Shown here piece after piece: positions 26,143-35,464 of a DNA stretch of 45,740 nt. The notes beneath the pieces were generated by a model, which made no database searches, was not told the origin of the DNA, and saw nothing but the letters and a program-made list of their open reading frames with translations. How positions within the stretch are numbered: position 1 is the first letter of the stretch; every line of letters begins with the position of its first letter. Made by a program: the position numbers and the translations under genes. Source of the DNA: SHZI01 sp964407855 (GTDB lineage: Bacteria; Pseudomonadota; Gammaproteobacteria; Steroidobacterales; GCA-2729495); the NCBI GenBank assembly GCA_964407855.1, contig CAYOXI010000014.1, positions 1 through 45,740 on the forward strand, in the 5' to 3' direction.

Positions 26143-26146
26143 CGCC

Positions 26147-27508
26147 ATGAAGATCCTGATCCTCGGTGCCGGGCAGGTAGGTTCCACGGCGGCCTATCAC
26201 CTGGCCCGCGAAGAATCCAACGAGGTCACGATCATCGATTCCAACCAGGCGGTGCTCCGGGAGTTGCAGGACCGCCTGGACGTGCGCACGGTGCTGGGCC
26301 ATGCGGCCTCGCCCGCAGCGCTGGAAAGGGCCGGCGGCGCGAACGCGGACATGCTGATCGCGCTGACCAACAGCGACGAAGTGAACATGATCGCCTGCCA
26401 GGTGGCCTACACCCTGTTTGGCACGGAAACCAAGATTGCCCGCGTGCGTTCCGCAGAGTATGTGAACACGCCGGGCCTGTTTGGCACCGACCGGGTGCCG
26501 GTGGACCTCTGCATCAGCCCCGAGCAGCTGGTGACGCGGTACATCGAGCAGCTGATCGGCTACCCGGGTGCTTTCCAGGTGCTGGATTTTGCGGATGGCA
26601 AGGTGCGCCTCGTCGGCGCCCGTGCGCAGGGAGGCGGGCCGCTCGTGGGCCGCGAGATCCGCAGCCTGCGGGACGACATTCCCGGGATCGAGACCCGCAT
26701 TGCCGCGATTTACCGGGACGGCAGGGAGATCAGCCCGGAGGGCAGCACCCGGCTGCTGGAGGATGACGAGGTGTTCTTCATTGCCGCCCGCAAGGACATC
26801 AGCACCGTAATGCGGGAGATCCGCCGCCTGGAGGACCCGGTGCGCCGCGTGATCATCGCGGGCGGTGGCAACATCGGCTTCCGCCTGGCCGCAGCGCTGG
26901 AGGGCAGGAACCAGGTGAAGCTGATCGAACGTTCCCGCGAGCGGGCCCGCTTCGTCTCTGAGCGCCTGTCGCAGACCATCGTGCTCACCGGCGACGCGGC
27001 CGACGAGGAGCTGCTGCTTGAGGAGAACATCGACAATGCGGACATCTTCGCCTCGCTGACCAACGCGGAGGAGGTCAACATCCTGTCCGCGATGCTCGCC
27101 AAGCGGCTGGGCTGCAGGAAAGTGATGGCGCTTATCAACCGGCCGGCCTACGCCGAGCTGGTCGAGGGGCCGCGGGTGGATGTGGGAATTTCCCCGCCCC
27201 AGATCACCATTGGCGCCCTGCTGGCCTATGTCCGGCAGTCCGGCATGGTGCGTGTGCATACCCTGCGTCGCGGCCGCGCCGAGGCCATCGAGGCCATTGC
27301 CCGGGGGCGTCGGGGCGACAGCCGGGTGGTAGGTCGCAAGGTGGAGGACATTTCCCTGCCGAAGGGCACCACCATCAACGTGATCGTCCGGGGTGACGAG
27401 GTGCTGCAGGCCCATCACGACACGGTGGTCGAAGCCGAAGATCACCTGATCCTGTTCGTGGGTGACCGGCGGCAGATCACCCAGGTCGAACGCCTGTTCC
27501 GGCCCTGA
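26147..27508 (+). CDS. trkA: Trk potassium uptake regulatory protein TrkA
   Basis: A cytoplasmic gating subunit of the Trk K+ uptake system. The 453 residues are two repeats of an NAD/ATP-binding RCK_N domain plus an RCK_C domain. The dinucleotide motifs are ILGAGQVGSTAA near residue 5 and IIAGGGNIGFRLA near residue 240. LTNSDEVNMIAC and LTNAEEVNILSAML mark the duplicated ends. Length matches the E. coli protein (458). trkH follows after 30 bp and encodes the channel it gates. Confidence 0.97.
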   Translation: MKILILGAGQVGSTAAYHLAREESNEVTIIDSNQAVLRELQDRLDVRTVLGHAASPAALERAGGANADMLIALTNSDEVNMIACQVAYTLFGTETKIARVRSAEYVNTPGLFGTDRVPVDLCISPEQLVTRYIEQLIGYPGAFQVLDFADGKVRLVGARAQGGGPLVGREIRSLRDDIPGIETRIAAIYRDGREISPEGSTRLLEDDEVFFIAARKDISTVMREIRRLEDPVRRVIIAGGGNIGFRLAAALEGRNQVKLIERSRERARFVSERLSQTIVLTGDAADEELLLEENIDNADIFASLTNAEEVNILSAMLAKRLGCRKVMALINRPAYAELVEGPRVDVGISPPQITIGALLAYVRQSGMVRVHTLRRGRAEAIEAIARGRRGDSRVVGRKVEDISLPKGTTINVIVRGDEVLQAHHDTVVEAEDHLILFVGDRRQITQVERLFRP

Positions 27509-27538
27509 TCCCAACGGCACGCAAGGGCACTCATCGCC

Positions 27539-28990
27539 ATGCATCTACGCGTCGTCCAGCGCCTTCTTGGCATCCTGCTGATGCTCTACAGCATCGCGAT
27601 GATCCCGCCGCTGGCGGTTTCGCTGTACTTCGATGACGGGCAGTCCTTTGCCTTTGTGGGCACCTTCCTCATCACCTTCGCCTGTGGCCTGTTCGCCTGG
27701 CTGCCGGCCCGGCGGGACCAGCGGGAACTTCGGCTGCGGGACGGCTTTCTCGTCGTGGGTGTGTTCTGGCTGGGGCTAAGCACCTTCGGTGCCATACCGC
27801 TGCTGCTCTCCGACCAGCCGGTGATGTCGGTGACCGACGCGGTCTTCGAGACCGTCTCCGGGCTCACGACCACCGGTGCCACCACGCTGACAGGCCTGGA
27901 CGACCTGCCCCGCTCGATTCTTTATTACCGCGCCCAGCTCCAGTGGCTCGGTGGCATGGGGATCATCGTGCTCGCCGTGGCGGTGCTGCCCATGCTGGGC
28001 GTCGGTGGCATGCAGCTTTACCGGGCCGAGACCCCGGGCCCGATGAAGGACAGCAAGCTGACCCCCCGCATCACCGAGACGGCCAAGGCCCTGTGGATCA
28101 TCTACTTCGGACTCACGGTCGTTTGCGGCGCAGCCTACTGGTATGCCGGGATGGGGGCCTTCGACGCTGTCTGTCATGCCTTGAGTACGGTGGCAACCGG
28201 CGGCTTCTCAACCCACGACGCCAGCATCGGCTGGTTCCAGAGCCCGCTGATCGAGAGCATCGCGATGGTCTTCATGTTTCTGGGCGGAGTCAGCTTCACG
28301 CTGCATTTCCTCGTCTGGCGCAGCCGCAGTCCCTGGCGGTACCTGGCCGATCCGGAGTTCCGGGCCTTTGGCCTGATCCTGCTGGTCGTAACAGCCGGGG
28401 CAACCCTGTCCCTCTGGTTTTCGGGCCACCACGGCACGCTTGGCGAGTCCGGTCGCCAGGCTGCCTTTCACTTCGTGTCCTTCATGACGAGCTCGGGCTT
28501 CACGGTGGGCGACTTCGACCAGTGGCCAGGCGCCCTGCCGCTGACGCTGATCCTGATTGCCTTCATCGGTGGCTGCGCCGGCTCAACCAGCGGCGGCATG
28601 AAAGTGATCCGCTGGCTGCTGCTCTACAACCAGGGTGTGCGCGAAGTGAAGCGCCTGGTGCATCCGGCAGCGGAGTTGCCGCTGCGGATCGGCGACACAG
28701 TGGTTCCCCAGCGGGTCACGGAAGCCGTGTGGGCTTTCTGCGTGGCCTACATCTTCCTCTTCGGTGTGATGCTGGTCGTGCTGGTGGCCAGCGGGCTGGA
28801 TCAGGTCACTGCCTTTGCAGCCCTGGCCAGCTCGATCAACAACCTGGGTCCGGGTCTGGGCCAGGTGGCCTCGGACTTCACGCAGATCGCCGCGCTGCCC
28901 AAGTGGGTCTGCATCTTCGCGATGCTGTTCGGTCGCCTGGAGCTCTTCACCCTGCTGGTGCTGTTCTCGCCGGCCTTCTGGCGCTCCTGA
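27539..28990 (+). CDS. trkH: Trk potassium uptake channel subunit TrkH
   Basis: An integral membrane K+ translocating subunit with 483 residues and four M1-P-M2 repeats. Selectivity-filter glycines lie in GLTTTGATTLTG, VATGGFSTHD, TSSGFTVGDF and SSINNLGPGLG. GGCAGSTSGGMKVIR, after the third repeat, contributes to the intramembrane gating loop. It pairs with trkA upstream. Its TGA stop lies in one arm of a small inverted repeat whose other arm contains the oppF stop on the opposite strand. Confidence 0.97.
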   Translation: MHLRVVQRLLGILLMLYSIAMIPPLAVSLYFDDGQSFAFVGTFLITFACGLFAWLPARRDQRELRLRDGFLVVGVFWLGLSTFGAIPLLLSDQPVMSVTDAVFETVSGLTTTGATTLTGLDDLPRSILYYRAQLQWLGGMGIIVLAVAVLPMLGVGGMQLYRAETPGPMKDSKLTPRITETAKALWIIYFGLTVVCGAAYWYAGMGAFDAVCHALSTVATGGFSTHDASIGWFQSPLIESIAMVFMFLGGVSFTLHFLVWRSRSPWRYLADPEFRAFGLILLVVTAGATLSLWFSGHHGTLGESGRQAAFHFVSFMTSSGFTVGDFDQWPGALPLTLILIAFIGGCAGSTSGGMKVIRWLLLYNQGVREVKRLVHPAAELPLRIGDTVVPQRVTEAVWAFCVAYIFLFGVMLVVLVASGLDQVTAFAALASSINNLGPGLGQVASDFTQIAALPKWVCIFAMLFGRLELFTLLVLFSPAFWRS

Positions 28991-28996
28991 ACAAGC

Positions 28997-29989
28997 TCAG
29001 GCGTGCAGGTGGCAGGCAACCTGCCGCCCGCCCGAGGCGGCGGGTTCGGCGAGTTCCGGCCGGACCTGGCGGCAGATATCCATCACCCGGGGACAGCGGG
29101 TATGGAAGGGGCAGCCGCCGGGCGGATTGCGGGGTGAGGGGATCTCGCCAGTCAGCACCAGCCGCGGCCGGTTCTGCCCCTCCACCCGGGGCACCGCCGC
29201 CAGCAGCGCCTCGGTATAGGGATGGAGTGGCTGGCGAAAGAGTTCCGCGGCCGGTGCCAGCTCGACCAGCCGTCCCAGGTACATCACGCCGATGTCGTCG
29301 CTGACATGCTGGATCACGGCCAGGTCGTGGGAGATGAAGAGAAAGGCGATGCCCCGGTCGCGCTGAAGACTGGCGACCAGGTTCAGCACCTGGGATTGCA
29401 CCGACACATCCAGCGCAGACACCGGTTCATCCGCAACGATCAGTTCCGGACTCAGCGCCAGCGCCCTGGCAATACCGATCCGCTGCCGTTGCCCCCCGGA
29501 GAATTCGTGGGGGTAGCGGTTGGCGACCTGGGGACTCAGGCCGACTTCCTGTAATAGCAGAGCCACCCGTTCCCGGCGTTCGGCCGGTGTCCCCACCCGG
29601 TGGACGTCCAGAGGCTCGCGGATGGTCTGGGCAACAGTCCGCCGCGGACTCAGCGAGCCAAAGGGATCCTGGAAAACCGCCTGCATGCGCCGCCGCCACG
29701 GCACCAGCTGCCGGCGGCCGAGGCGCGTGATGTCCTCGCCGGCGAAGCGGATGGTGCCGGAGGTGGGCGGGTGCAGCCGCAGGATGGTGCGGCCGAGCGT
29801 CGATTTGCCACAGCCGGACTCGCCCACCAGTCCCAGCGTGCGGCCCTGCCGGATCGTCAGCGATATCTGGTCGACCGCCTTCACCTGCGCGACGGTCCGC
29901 CGGAACAGTCCACCCCGCACCGGGAAGTATTTGCAGAGGTCGGCAAGCTCCAGAAGTGGCGGACCGGACCGGGTGGCTGTCGTGCTCAT
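28997..29989 (-). CDS. oppF: Oligopeptide/dipeptide ABC transporter ATPase (OppF-like)
   Basis: A cytoplasmic ATPase of a peptide importer, 330 residues. Walker A GESGCGKSTLG, the Q loop in AVFQDPFGSL, signature FSGGQRQRIGIARAL, Walker B LIVADEPVSALD and H loop ISHDLAVI are complete. The C-terminal oligopeptide-ABC segment HPYTEALLAAVP, then GCPFHTRCP and two later cysteines, is of the kind that binds an iron-sulfur cluster in DppD-type proteins. It is the last gene of an A-B-C-D-F operon, 3 bp after oppD. Confidence 0.95.
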   Translation of the reverse strand: MSTTATRSGPPLLELADLCKYFPVRGGLFRRTVAQVKAVDQISLTIRQGRTLGLVGESGCGKSTLGRTILRLHPPTSGTIRFAGEDITRLGRRQLVPWRRRMQAVFQDPFGSLSPRRTVAQTIREPLDVHRVGTPAERRERVALLLQEVGLSPQVANRYPHEFSGGQRQRIGIARALALSPELIVADEPVSALDVSVQSQVLNLVASLQRDRGIAFLFISHDLAVIQHVSDDIGVMYLGRLVELAPAAELFRQPLHPYTEALLAAVPRVEGQNRPRLVLTGEIPSPRNPPGGCPFHTRCPRVMDICRQVRPELAEPAASGGRQVACHLHA

Positions 29990-29992
29990 GGG

Positions 29993-30979
29993 TCAGGCCT
30001 GGAGGGGAAAATGACAGGCCACGGCCCGTTCGCCGGACAGCGTGCGCAGCGGTGGCCGCTCGCTGCGGCAGAGTTCCTGCACCCGGCTGCACCGGTCCGC
30101 GAAGCGGCAGCCCGCCGGCAGATCGAGCAGATCAGGCACGCGACCCGGAATCACCGGCAGTTCAGCCAGTCGCTCCTGCCGTATCCGGGGTATCGAGTCG
30201 AGCAGCCCGGCGGTGTAGGGATGATGGGGTCGGGTAAAGAGGTCGGCAGTCAGCCCGGACTCCACGATGCTGCCGCAGTACATGACGAGCGAGCGTCGGC
30301 AGGTTTCTGCCACCACGCCGAGGTCGTGGGTCACCAGCACGACGGCCATGCGGAACTCGGCCTGCAGGCTCCGGATCTGTTCCAGCACCTGCGCCTGGGT
30401 GGTGACGTCCAGCGCCGTGGTCGGCTCGTCGGCGATCAGCAGCCGGGGACTGCAGGACAGGGCCATGGCGATCATCACCCGCTGGCGAAGTCCGCCGGAC
30501 AACTGGTGCGGATAGTCGTCCAGCCGGCTTTCCGGGTCGGGGATATTCACCCGGGCAAGCAGCGCCGCCGCTTCCGTCCGGGCCTGCCGCCTGTTTAGTC
30601 TGCGGTGCCGGTGCAGGACATCTGTCATCTGGCTGCCGATGGTGAACACCGGATTGAGGGCCGTCATGGGCTCCTGGAAGATCATCGACACATCCCGGCC
30701 GCGGATGGTATCCAGTTCCGTGAGCCGCAGGCCAAGCAACTCGCGGCCGTCAAGGTGGATGGTTCCGCCGGCAATCCGGCCCGGCGGCATTGGCACCAGT
30801 CGAAGTATGGACAGGCCCGTGACGGTCTTGCCGCAGCCCGATTCACCGACGAGCCCCAGCGTTTCCTCGGGATAGACATTGAAGCTGACATCGTCCACGG
30901 CCCGGATGACGCCCTCCTCGGTCACGAATTCGATGGACAGGTTTTGTACCCGCAGGATCGGCTCCATCGCTGCGGTCAT
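29993..30979 (-). CDS. oppD: Oligopeptide/dipeptide ABC transporter ATPase (OppD-like)
   Basis: The second ATPase of the importer, 328 residues, pairing with OppF below the OppBC pore. Walker A GESGCGKTVTG, Q loop MIFQEPMTALNP, signature LSGGLRQRVMIAMAL, Walker B LLIADEPTTALD, H loop VTHDLGVVAE. The C-terminal extension has HPYTAGLLDSIP and GCRFADRC. Start ATG 30979; ATG 30967 (MEPILRVQNL) is an alternative. oppC ends 2 bp before it. Confidence 0.95.
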   Translation of the reverse strand: MTAAMEPILRVQNLSIEFVTEEGVIRAVDDVSFNVYPEETLGLVGESGCGKTVTGLSILRLVPMPPGRIAGGTIHLDGRELLGLRLTELDTIRGRDVSMIFQEPMTALNPVFTIGSQMTDVLHRHRRLNRRQARTEAAALLARVNIPDPESRLDDYPHQLSGGLRQRVMIAMALSCSPRLLIADEPTTALDVTTQAQVLEQIRSLQAEFRMAVVLVTHDLGVVAETCRRSLVMYCGSIVESGLTADLFTRPHHPYTAGLLDSIPRIRQERLAELPVIPGRVPDLLDLPAGCRFADRCSRVQELCRSERPPLRTLSGERAVACHFPLQA

Positions 30980-30981
30980 CG

Positions 30982-31872
30982 TCAGCCCACCTTCCGGGGA
31001 TCGAGCGCGTCCTGCAGAGCGTCAGCCACAGCGTTGAAGGCCATGACCAGGACAAACATCATCAGTGATGCAGCCAGGAAGTTGTTGTAGAACCCGGCCA
31101 GCACTTCCTTGGTGCTCTCGTCGATCATCAGCCCCCAGCTCATGCCATCCCTGATCCCGATCCCGAGAAAACTCAGGATCACTTCCGACTTGATGGCGCT
31201 GACAAAGATGATCGAGGCCTGTACCAGCAGGATGTGGGCCGTGTTGGGCAGGATGTGGCGGAAGATGATCGTGGTCTCGGGGACACCGATGGAATGGGCT
31301 GCTTCCACATACTCCATGCCGCGCAGCTTGATGACCTCACCCCGGATCAGGCGACCGGTGCCCACCCAGAAGGTGGCAACCATCGCCACGTGCATGGCCC
31401 AGGGATTGTCCGCGAGGGCATAGGCCACGGCGGCGACGAACAGGTAGAACGGAATGGCATCCAGCACGCCCATCCACCAGAGCAGCAACTCGTCAATCCA
31501 GCTGCCGGCGAAGAAGCCGGCAAAGGCGCCCAGCACCGCGCCAACCGCCACGGCGGCCACCGCCACGATCAGGCCGACCTCGAAGGCGGTGGCCGTGCTG
31601 TAGATGGCGCGGGAAAAAATGTCCTGGCCGATGATGTTGGTACCGAACCAGTGAGTGGCAGAGGCTGGCTCCCACTTTCCGCCCAGCAGATCGCCCCATC
31701 CCTGGGCCCACCAGCCGAGCCAGACGCCGAGGGCGACGATGAGGTAGACGAGGACCACAGCGAGCGCCACCATGCCGATCCGGTCACGCGCGAACTTGGC
31801 CGCCGCCTTGCCCCAGAGGGAGGATCTGGCTGGTGACGCGACGGACCGGGAATCGGCCACCACGGCGCTCAC
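30982..31872 (-). CDS. oppC: Peptide ABC transporter permease (OppC-like)
   Basis: An inner-membrane permease of 296 residues with six helices. An N-terminal OppC_N segment ends in FARDRIGMVALAVVLVYL. HWFGTNIIGQDIFSRAIYST and the EAA loop (EYVEAAHSIGVPETTIIFRHILPN) are conserved. The last motif SWGLMIDE precedes the final helix. It overlaps oppB by 4 nt (ATGA), so the pair is translationally coupled. Confidence 0.95.
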   Translation of the reverse strand: MSAVVADSRSVASPARSSLWGKAAAKFARDRIGMVALAVVLVYLIVALGVWLGWWAQGWGDLLGGKWEPASATHWFGTNIIGQDIFSRAIYSTATAFEVGLIVAVAAVAVGAVLGAFAGFFAGSWIDELLLWWMGVLDAIPFYLFVAAVAYALADNPWAMHVAMVATFWVGTGRLIRGEVIKLRGMEYVEAAHSIGVPETTIIFRHILPNTAHILLVQASIIFVSAIKSEVILSFLGIGIRDGMSWGLMIDESTKEVLAGFYNNFLAASLMMFVLVMAFNAVADALQDALDPRKVG

Positions 31873-32819
31873 TGGACAGACACCCGCGGGTCGACTGCCC
31901 GGTACAGGATGTCGTTCAGTACGACCACCAGTACGAAGAGGATGGCTGTCAGGCTGACCACGGCCTTCAGCACCGGCTGGTCACCGGTCACGATGGCCTC
32001 GTAGGTGGCCTTGCCGATGCCCGGGATGCCGAAGTAGCTTTCGATCAGCAAGGCGCCTCCAATGGCGACCTGGGGGATCGAGAACATGATCCGGGTGATG
32101 ATCGGGATCAGGCAGTTCTTGAGCACGTTTCGCAGCAGGATGCGCACAGCGGGCAGGCCGAATGCCCGCGCCGTCCGCACATGGTCGCGGCTGAGTTCCT
32201 CGACGATGATGGAGCGGTAGAACCGGGTCTCGTAGCCCAGCGCGACGAACACCGTGGCGAGCGTGGGCACGGCAACGTAGTACAGATAACTCGGCAGGTC
32301 GGTGACGTTCCAGCCCCGGACCGGAAACAGGCCCAGTCCGTCGCTGGAGCTGAGCACGATCTGGAAACCGATGATGACGATCAGGAAGCTGACGCTCATG
32401 CCGACGACCGCCACCGCCATGATGAGTTTGTCAGGCCACCGTCCGCGCCAGAGTGCGGCTGTGAGCGCGAGCAGCAGGCCGATGATGTGGCCAAGGATGA
32501 AGCCAGGGAGAATCAGGATCAGCGAAACCGGTATGGTCTTCGCGAGCAGATCGGCAACCGGTTCGCCGGTGGAGGCGCTGCCGAAATCCAGGGTGACGAT
32601 CTCCCGCAGGAACTCCAGGTAGCGCTGGAAGAAGGGCTGGTCATAGCCCAGTTGCTGGCGAACCTCGAAGATCTGCTGTTCTGTTGGGTTCTTTCCCAGC
32701 AGCTCGTAGGTACGGTCCGGTCCGAAGTACACCATCAGCGCAAAGCTGACCAGCGTCACACCAATGATGAGCGGCAGGGCCGCCAGCAGCTTGCGCAGCG
32801 CGAACTGCAGCAATTCCAC
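31869..32819 (-). CDS. oppB: Peptide ABC transporter permease (OppB-like)
   Basis: The partner permease of 316 residues with six helices. It opens with a long helix (LLAALPLIIGVTLVSFALM), then RQQLGYDQPFFQRYLEFL and FGSASTGEPVADLLAKTIPVS, typical of OppB/DppB. The EAA loop is RDHVRTARAFGLPAVRILLRNVLKN. The start is GTG 32819, 2 bp after oppA. From sequence alone I cannot tell oligopeptide from dipeptide or other solute specificity. Confidence 0.95.
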   Translation of the reverse strand: MELLQFALRKLLAALPLIIGVTLVSFALMVYFGPDRTYELLGKNPTEQQIFEVRQQLGYDQPFFQRYLEFLREIVTLDFGSASTGEPVADLLAKTIPVSLILILPGFILGHIIGLLLALTAALWRGRWPDKLIMAVAVVGMSVSFLIVIIGFQIVLSSSDGLGLFPVRGWNVTDLPSYLYYVAVPTLATVFVALGYETRFYRSIIVEELSRDHVRTARAFGLPAVRILLRNVLKNCLIPIITRIMFSIPQVAIGGALLIESYFGIPGIGKATYEAIVTGDQPVLKAVVSLTAILFVLVVVLNDILYRAVDPRVSVQ

Positions 32820-32821
32820 GC

Positions 32822-34544
32822 TCAGGGCCTCCGCGGGCGGGGCGCGGGCGGCACCACGTCCACGAACTTGAGGAAGAAGCCGCCGACAATCTCGCGGTCG
32901 GGCACTGCGATGACGTCCTTGTGCCAGAGGTAGATCCGGTTGCGGGACAGCGCGGTGATGGCGACGCAGTCGTCAATGACCATCTGGTTCATGCGGTGGT
33001 AGATCCCGGTGCGTTCCGGCGATGGCATCATGACCGAAGCCTGCTCGTACAGGCGATCATATTCGGGGTTCCGGTAATTGGCATCGTTGGAGCCCGGTGA
33101 CCCGTTGGGACCATAGAACAGCTGCAGGGTGTTCTCGGCGTCCGGATAGTCCAGGCCCCAGCCCTTGTTGATCAGGGGCAACTGGCTGCGCTTCCAGGCA
33201 CGGGAGATGTCACCGAAATTGGCGTAGGTCTTGTGCACCAGCTTCTCGCGGGGATAGCCGATGTCCCGCATCCAGGCCCGGAACTGCTCGAAGAACAGCC
33301 GCTCCGTGGTGCCTGCCGCAGTGGCATAGACGATCGTCGGGAGATTCGCTGCGGTCCAGCCGTTCTCGGCCAGCAGTCGCCGGGCAGCGGCGACATCCCG
33401 GGTCACGCTCTCCCGGGGCAGATCCGGATCGAATTCGGGACTCGCAGGGACGATGATGCCGGGATACACCTGGGCAAGGCCAAAGTACCAGCTGTCATTG
33501 CGGGCTTCCCAGTCGTAGCCCCGGATCATCGCGCAGCGCAGGGCTTTGTTCTGCCGCTCGCGCTCCGGGTCCGGGTTATAGCCAATCTCCGGGAAGTCCA
33601 TGTTGAAGGACGAGAAGATGAAGCCTGCTTCTAGGCCGGAGTACACGTGGAAGCGCTCGGCGAGTTCCGGCTGCAGCGTCACGGGATCCTTGGAAACCAG
33701 TGCCCGGTCCACCTGCTCGACGGGGAGCACGGTGTACTGGATCTCGTCGCCCTTGGTGAAGGACGTCCAGGCGGCGCTGGATTCCTTGACGAAGTTGATC
33801 TCGAGCCGGTCGACGAAGGGCGGCGAACGGCCCTGGATGGCTTCGACGCCACTGAAGGCCTGGGTGTCCCGATCGTAGCCCTCCGCCGCGAGGTCTACGG
33901 GCTCCTGCCGGTAATCGGGGTTGCGCTCCATGACCACGCGGGCGGTGTCGTAGGAGACCAGGCGAAAGGGACCTGAGCCAACGGGCCGCACCCCGAGTTC
34001 GGTCCCGTAGCGCTCGACGGCCTCGCGGGGCACCACCGCGGAATAGCCCTGGGCCAGGGAGTCGGGAAGCTGGGGATAGGGGCGCGACAGTCGGATCTCG
34101 AGGGTATGGGAATCGATGGCCCTGAGCCCGGACACCGGCATGTCATAGTCGGAACCGGCCTCCTTCCACTCGTCCAGTCCCACGACCCGGCCCTGCCACA
34201 GCCAGGCACCCTGTGGCTGGTTGCGGGGATCGAAATGGCGCTTGAGGGAGTAGATCAGGTCTTCCGCCACCACTTCCCGTCCCTTGCCATCCGGGAAGCT
34301 GGGATCATCCACGAACCGGACACCCCGCTTCAGCTGGATGGTATGCACGAGCCCATCGTCTGAGACGGTCGGAAAATCGACTGCCAGGTTGGGCTTCAGC
34401 TCGTAGGGCCTGGCCAGGTACTTGTAGGCGTAGAGGGTGTCGTAGGCGTTGACGATCACGAAGTTGGCGTAGACGTTGGAACCCTGCACGGGATCGAGCG
34501 TGGTGGGCGCCTGGTCCATGGAGTGGCGGTAGGTCTTGAGCGTG
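32822..34544 (-). CDS. oppA: Oligopeptide-binding protein (SBP family 5), N-terminus lost in gap
   Basis: The periplasmic solute-binding protein of the importer. About 574 residues remain, covering nearly the whole SBP_bac_5 fold: TLDPVQGSNVYA, VAEDLIYSLKRHFDP, LAQGYSAVVPREAVERYG, VGSGPFRLVSYD, GWGLDYPDAENTLQLFYGPNG. It lacks the signal peptide or lipobox because the frame runs into 100 N. The open frame that resumes beyond the N run is not conserved and should not be taken as the N-terminus. First gene of the operon; its promoter must be in or beyond the gap. Confidence 0.92.
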
Positions 34545-34644
34545 NNNNNNNNNNNNNNNNNNNNNNNNNNNNNNNNNNNNNNNNNNNNNNNNNNNNNNNN
34601 NNNNNNNNNNNNNNNNNNNNNNNNNNNNNNNNNNNNNNNNNNNN
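34545..34644. other. Assembly gap of exactly 100 N
   Basis: A run of 100 undetermined bases, a conventional placeholder for a scaffold join of unknown size. It removes the oppA start and probably its promoter. Adjacency of opp and tat genes is therefore not proven by this sequence. Confidence 0.99.
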
Positions 34645-34721
34645 CTCTGGTCAATAGCGGTCCTGTCACGTTCAGCCTGCGGGTGCCGCCGGGGTTTGGC
34701 ACTGCTGCACCCGAGCGCGGA

Positions 34722-34739
34722 TCGTGACGTTTGTCACGT
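34722..34739. promoter_or_regulatory. CRP/Vfr-like operator upstream of tatA
   Basis: GTGA (34724-34727), six bases, TCAC (34734-34737): an exact core of the CRP-family site GTGA-N6-TCAC, extended one base on each side (CGTGAC-GTTT-GTCACG). It lies about 100 bp before tatA and near the lost oppA start, so it could serve either gene. Possible -10 elements TATCCT (34759-34764) and TATAGA (34771-34776) follow. Confidence 0.45.
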
Positions 34740-34834
34740 GGCGGCACCGGGATCACGCTATCCTACCTGCTATAGAGGCGTCTCCGGCCGGCACCTTTTT
34801 CGGGTAGCCGCCGCTTTTCAGGGAGCAACCGACC

Positions 34835-35077
34835 ATGGGTCTCGGCGGCATCAGCGTCTGGCAATTACTGATCGTCCTGCTCATCGTAGTGATGATCTTT
34901 GGCACCAAGCATCTGAAGAGCATCGGCAACGACCTGGGTGGCGCGGTCAAGGGCTTTCGCAAGGCCATGAACGACGCCGAGAGCGACAAGGATTCTCCGG
35001 CGCAGCTCGGCAAGCCCGACGCGGAGTTTAGCGAGACCACCCAGAAGCGGGAATCGGAGCGCAGCGGCAACGCCTGA
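34835..35077 (+). CDS. tatA: Sec-independent translocase subunit TatA
   Basis: An 80-residue pore-forming component of the twin-arginine pathway, which exports folded proteins. N-terminal helix ISVWQLLIVLLIVVMIFGT (about 6-24), hinge FGTKHLKSIG, amphipathic helix LGGAVKGFRKAM, then an acidic polar tail. It has the FGxK motif but not TatB's FGPEKLP form. First gene of tatABC. Confidence 0.96.
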   Translation: MGLGGISVWQLLIVLLIVVMIFGTKHLKSIGNDLGGAVKGFRKAMNDAESDKDSPAQLGKPDAEFSETTQKRESERSGNA

Positions 35078-35112
35078 GCCGCGCTCGCCGCTGCCACCAC
35101 CGGTAGGCCAGC

Positions 35113-35439
35113 ATGTTTGACATCGGCTTCTGGGAACTCGCCCTCATCTTTGCGCTTGGTCTCGTGGTGCTGGGTCCGGAAAAGCTCCCCAGGGTGGCTG
35201 CAAAGCTGGGCCGCTATGCGGGCCAGGCCAGGCGCATGGCCCGCACCCTGACCGCCCAGATCCAGGAAGAGATGGATGCCGAGGAGCGACGCAGCAGGGC
35301 TCCTGCGCAGCCGCCCCGACCGGAACCGGCGGCTGCCTTCAACCGACCGGGCGTGGACGAACTGATTCCCCGCTCGACGCCTGACGTATCGCCGGCGCGG
35401 GCCGAGGACGAAGCAACGGCCAACCGGCCCCAGCCCTGA
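35113..35439 (+). CDS. tatB: Sec-independent translocase subunit TatB
   Basis: A 108-residue receptor-complex subunit that works with TatC in binding twin-arginine signals. MFDIGFWELALIFALGLVVLG is the membrane helix, and GPEKLPRVAAKLGRYAGQAR the TatB-type hinge and amphipathic helix. The tail from about residue 60 is rich in Pro, Ala, Arg and Glu and is shorter than in E. coli (171 residues). It lies 35 bp after tatA and 25 bp before tatC. Confidence 0.96.
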   Translation: MFDIGFWELALIFALGLVVLGPEKLPRVAAKLGRYAGQARRMARTLTAQIQEEMDAEERRSRAPAQPPRPEPAAAFNRPGVDELIPRSTPDVSPARAEDEATANRPQP

Positions 35440-35464
35440 CCTCAGCCCATACCCCGAGACTGTC

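Noticed and set aside
34645..34756. Extension of oppA beyond the N run
   Set aside because: It is open only by chance, with no signal-peptide-like hydrophobic stretch. The true gap length is unknown, so the frame cannot be carried across.
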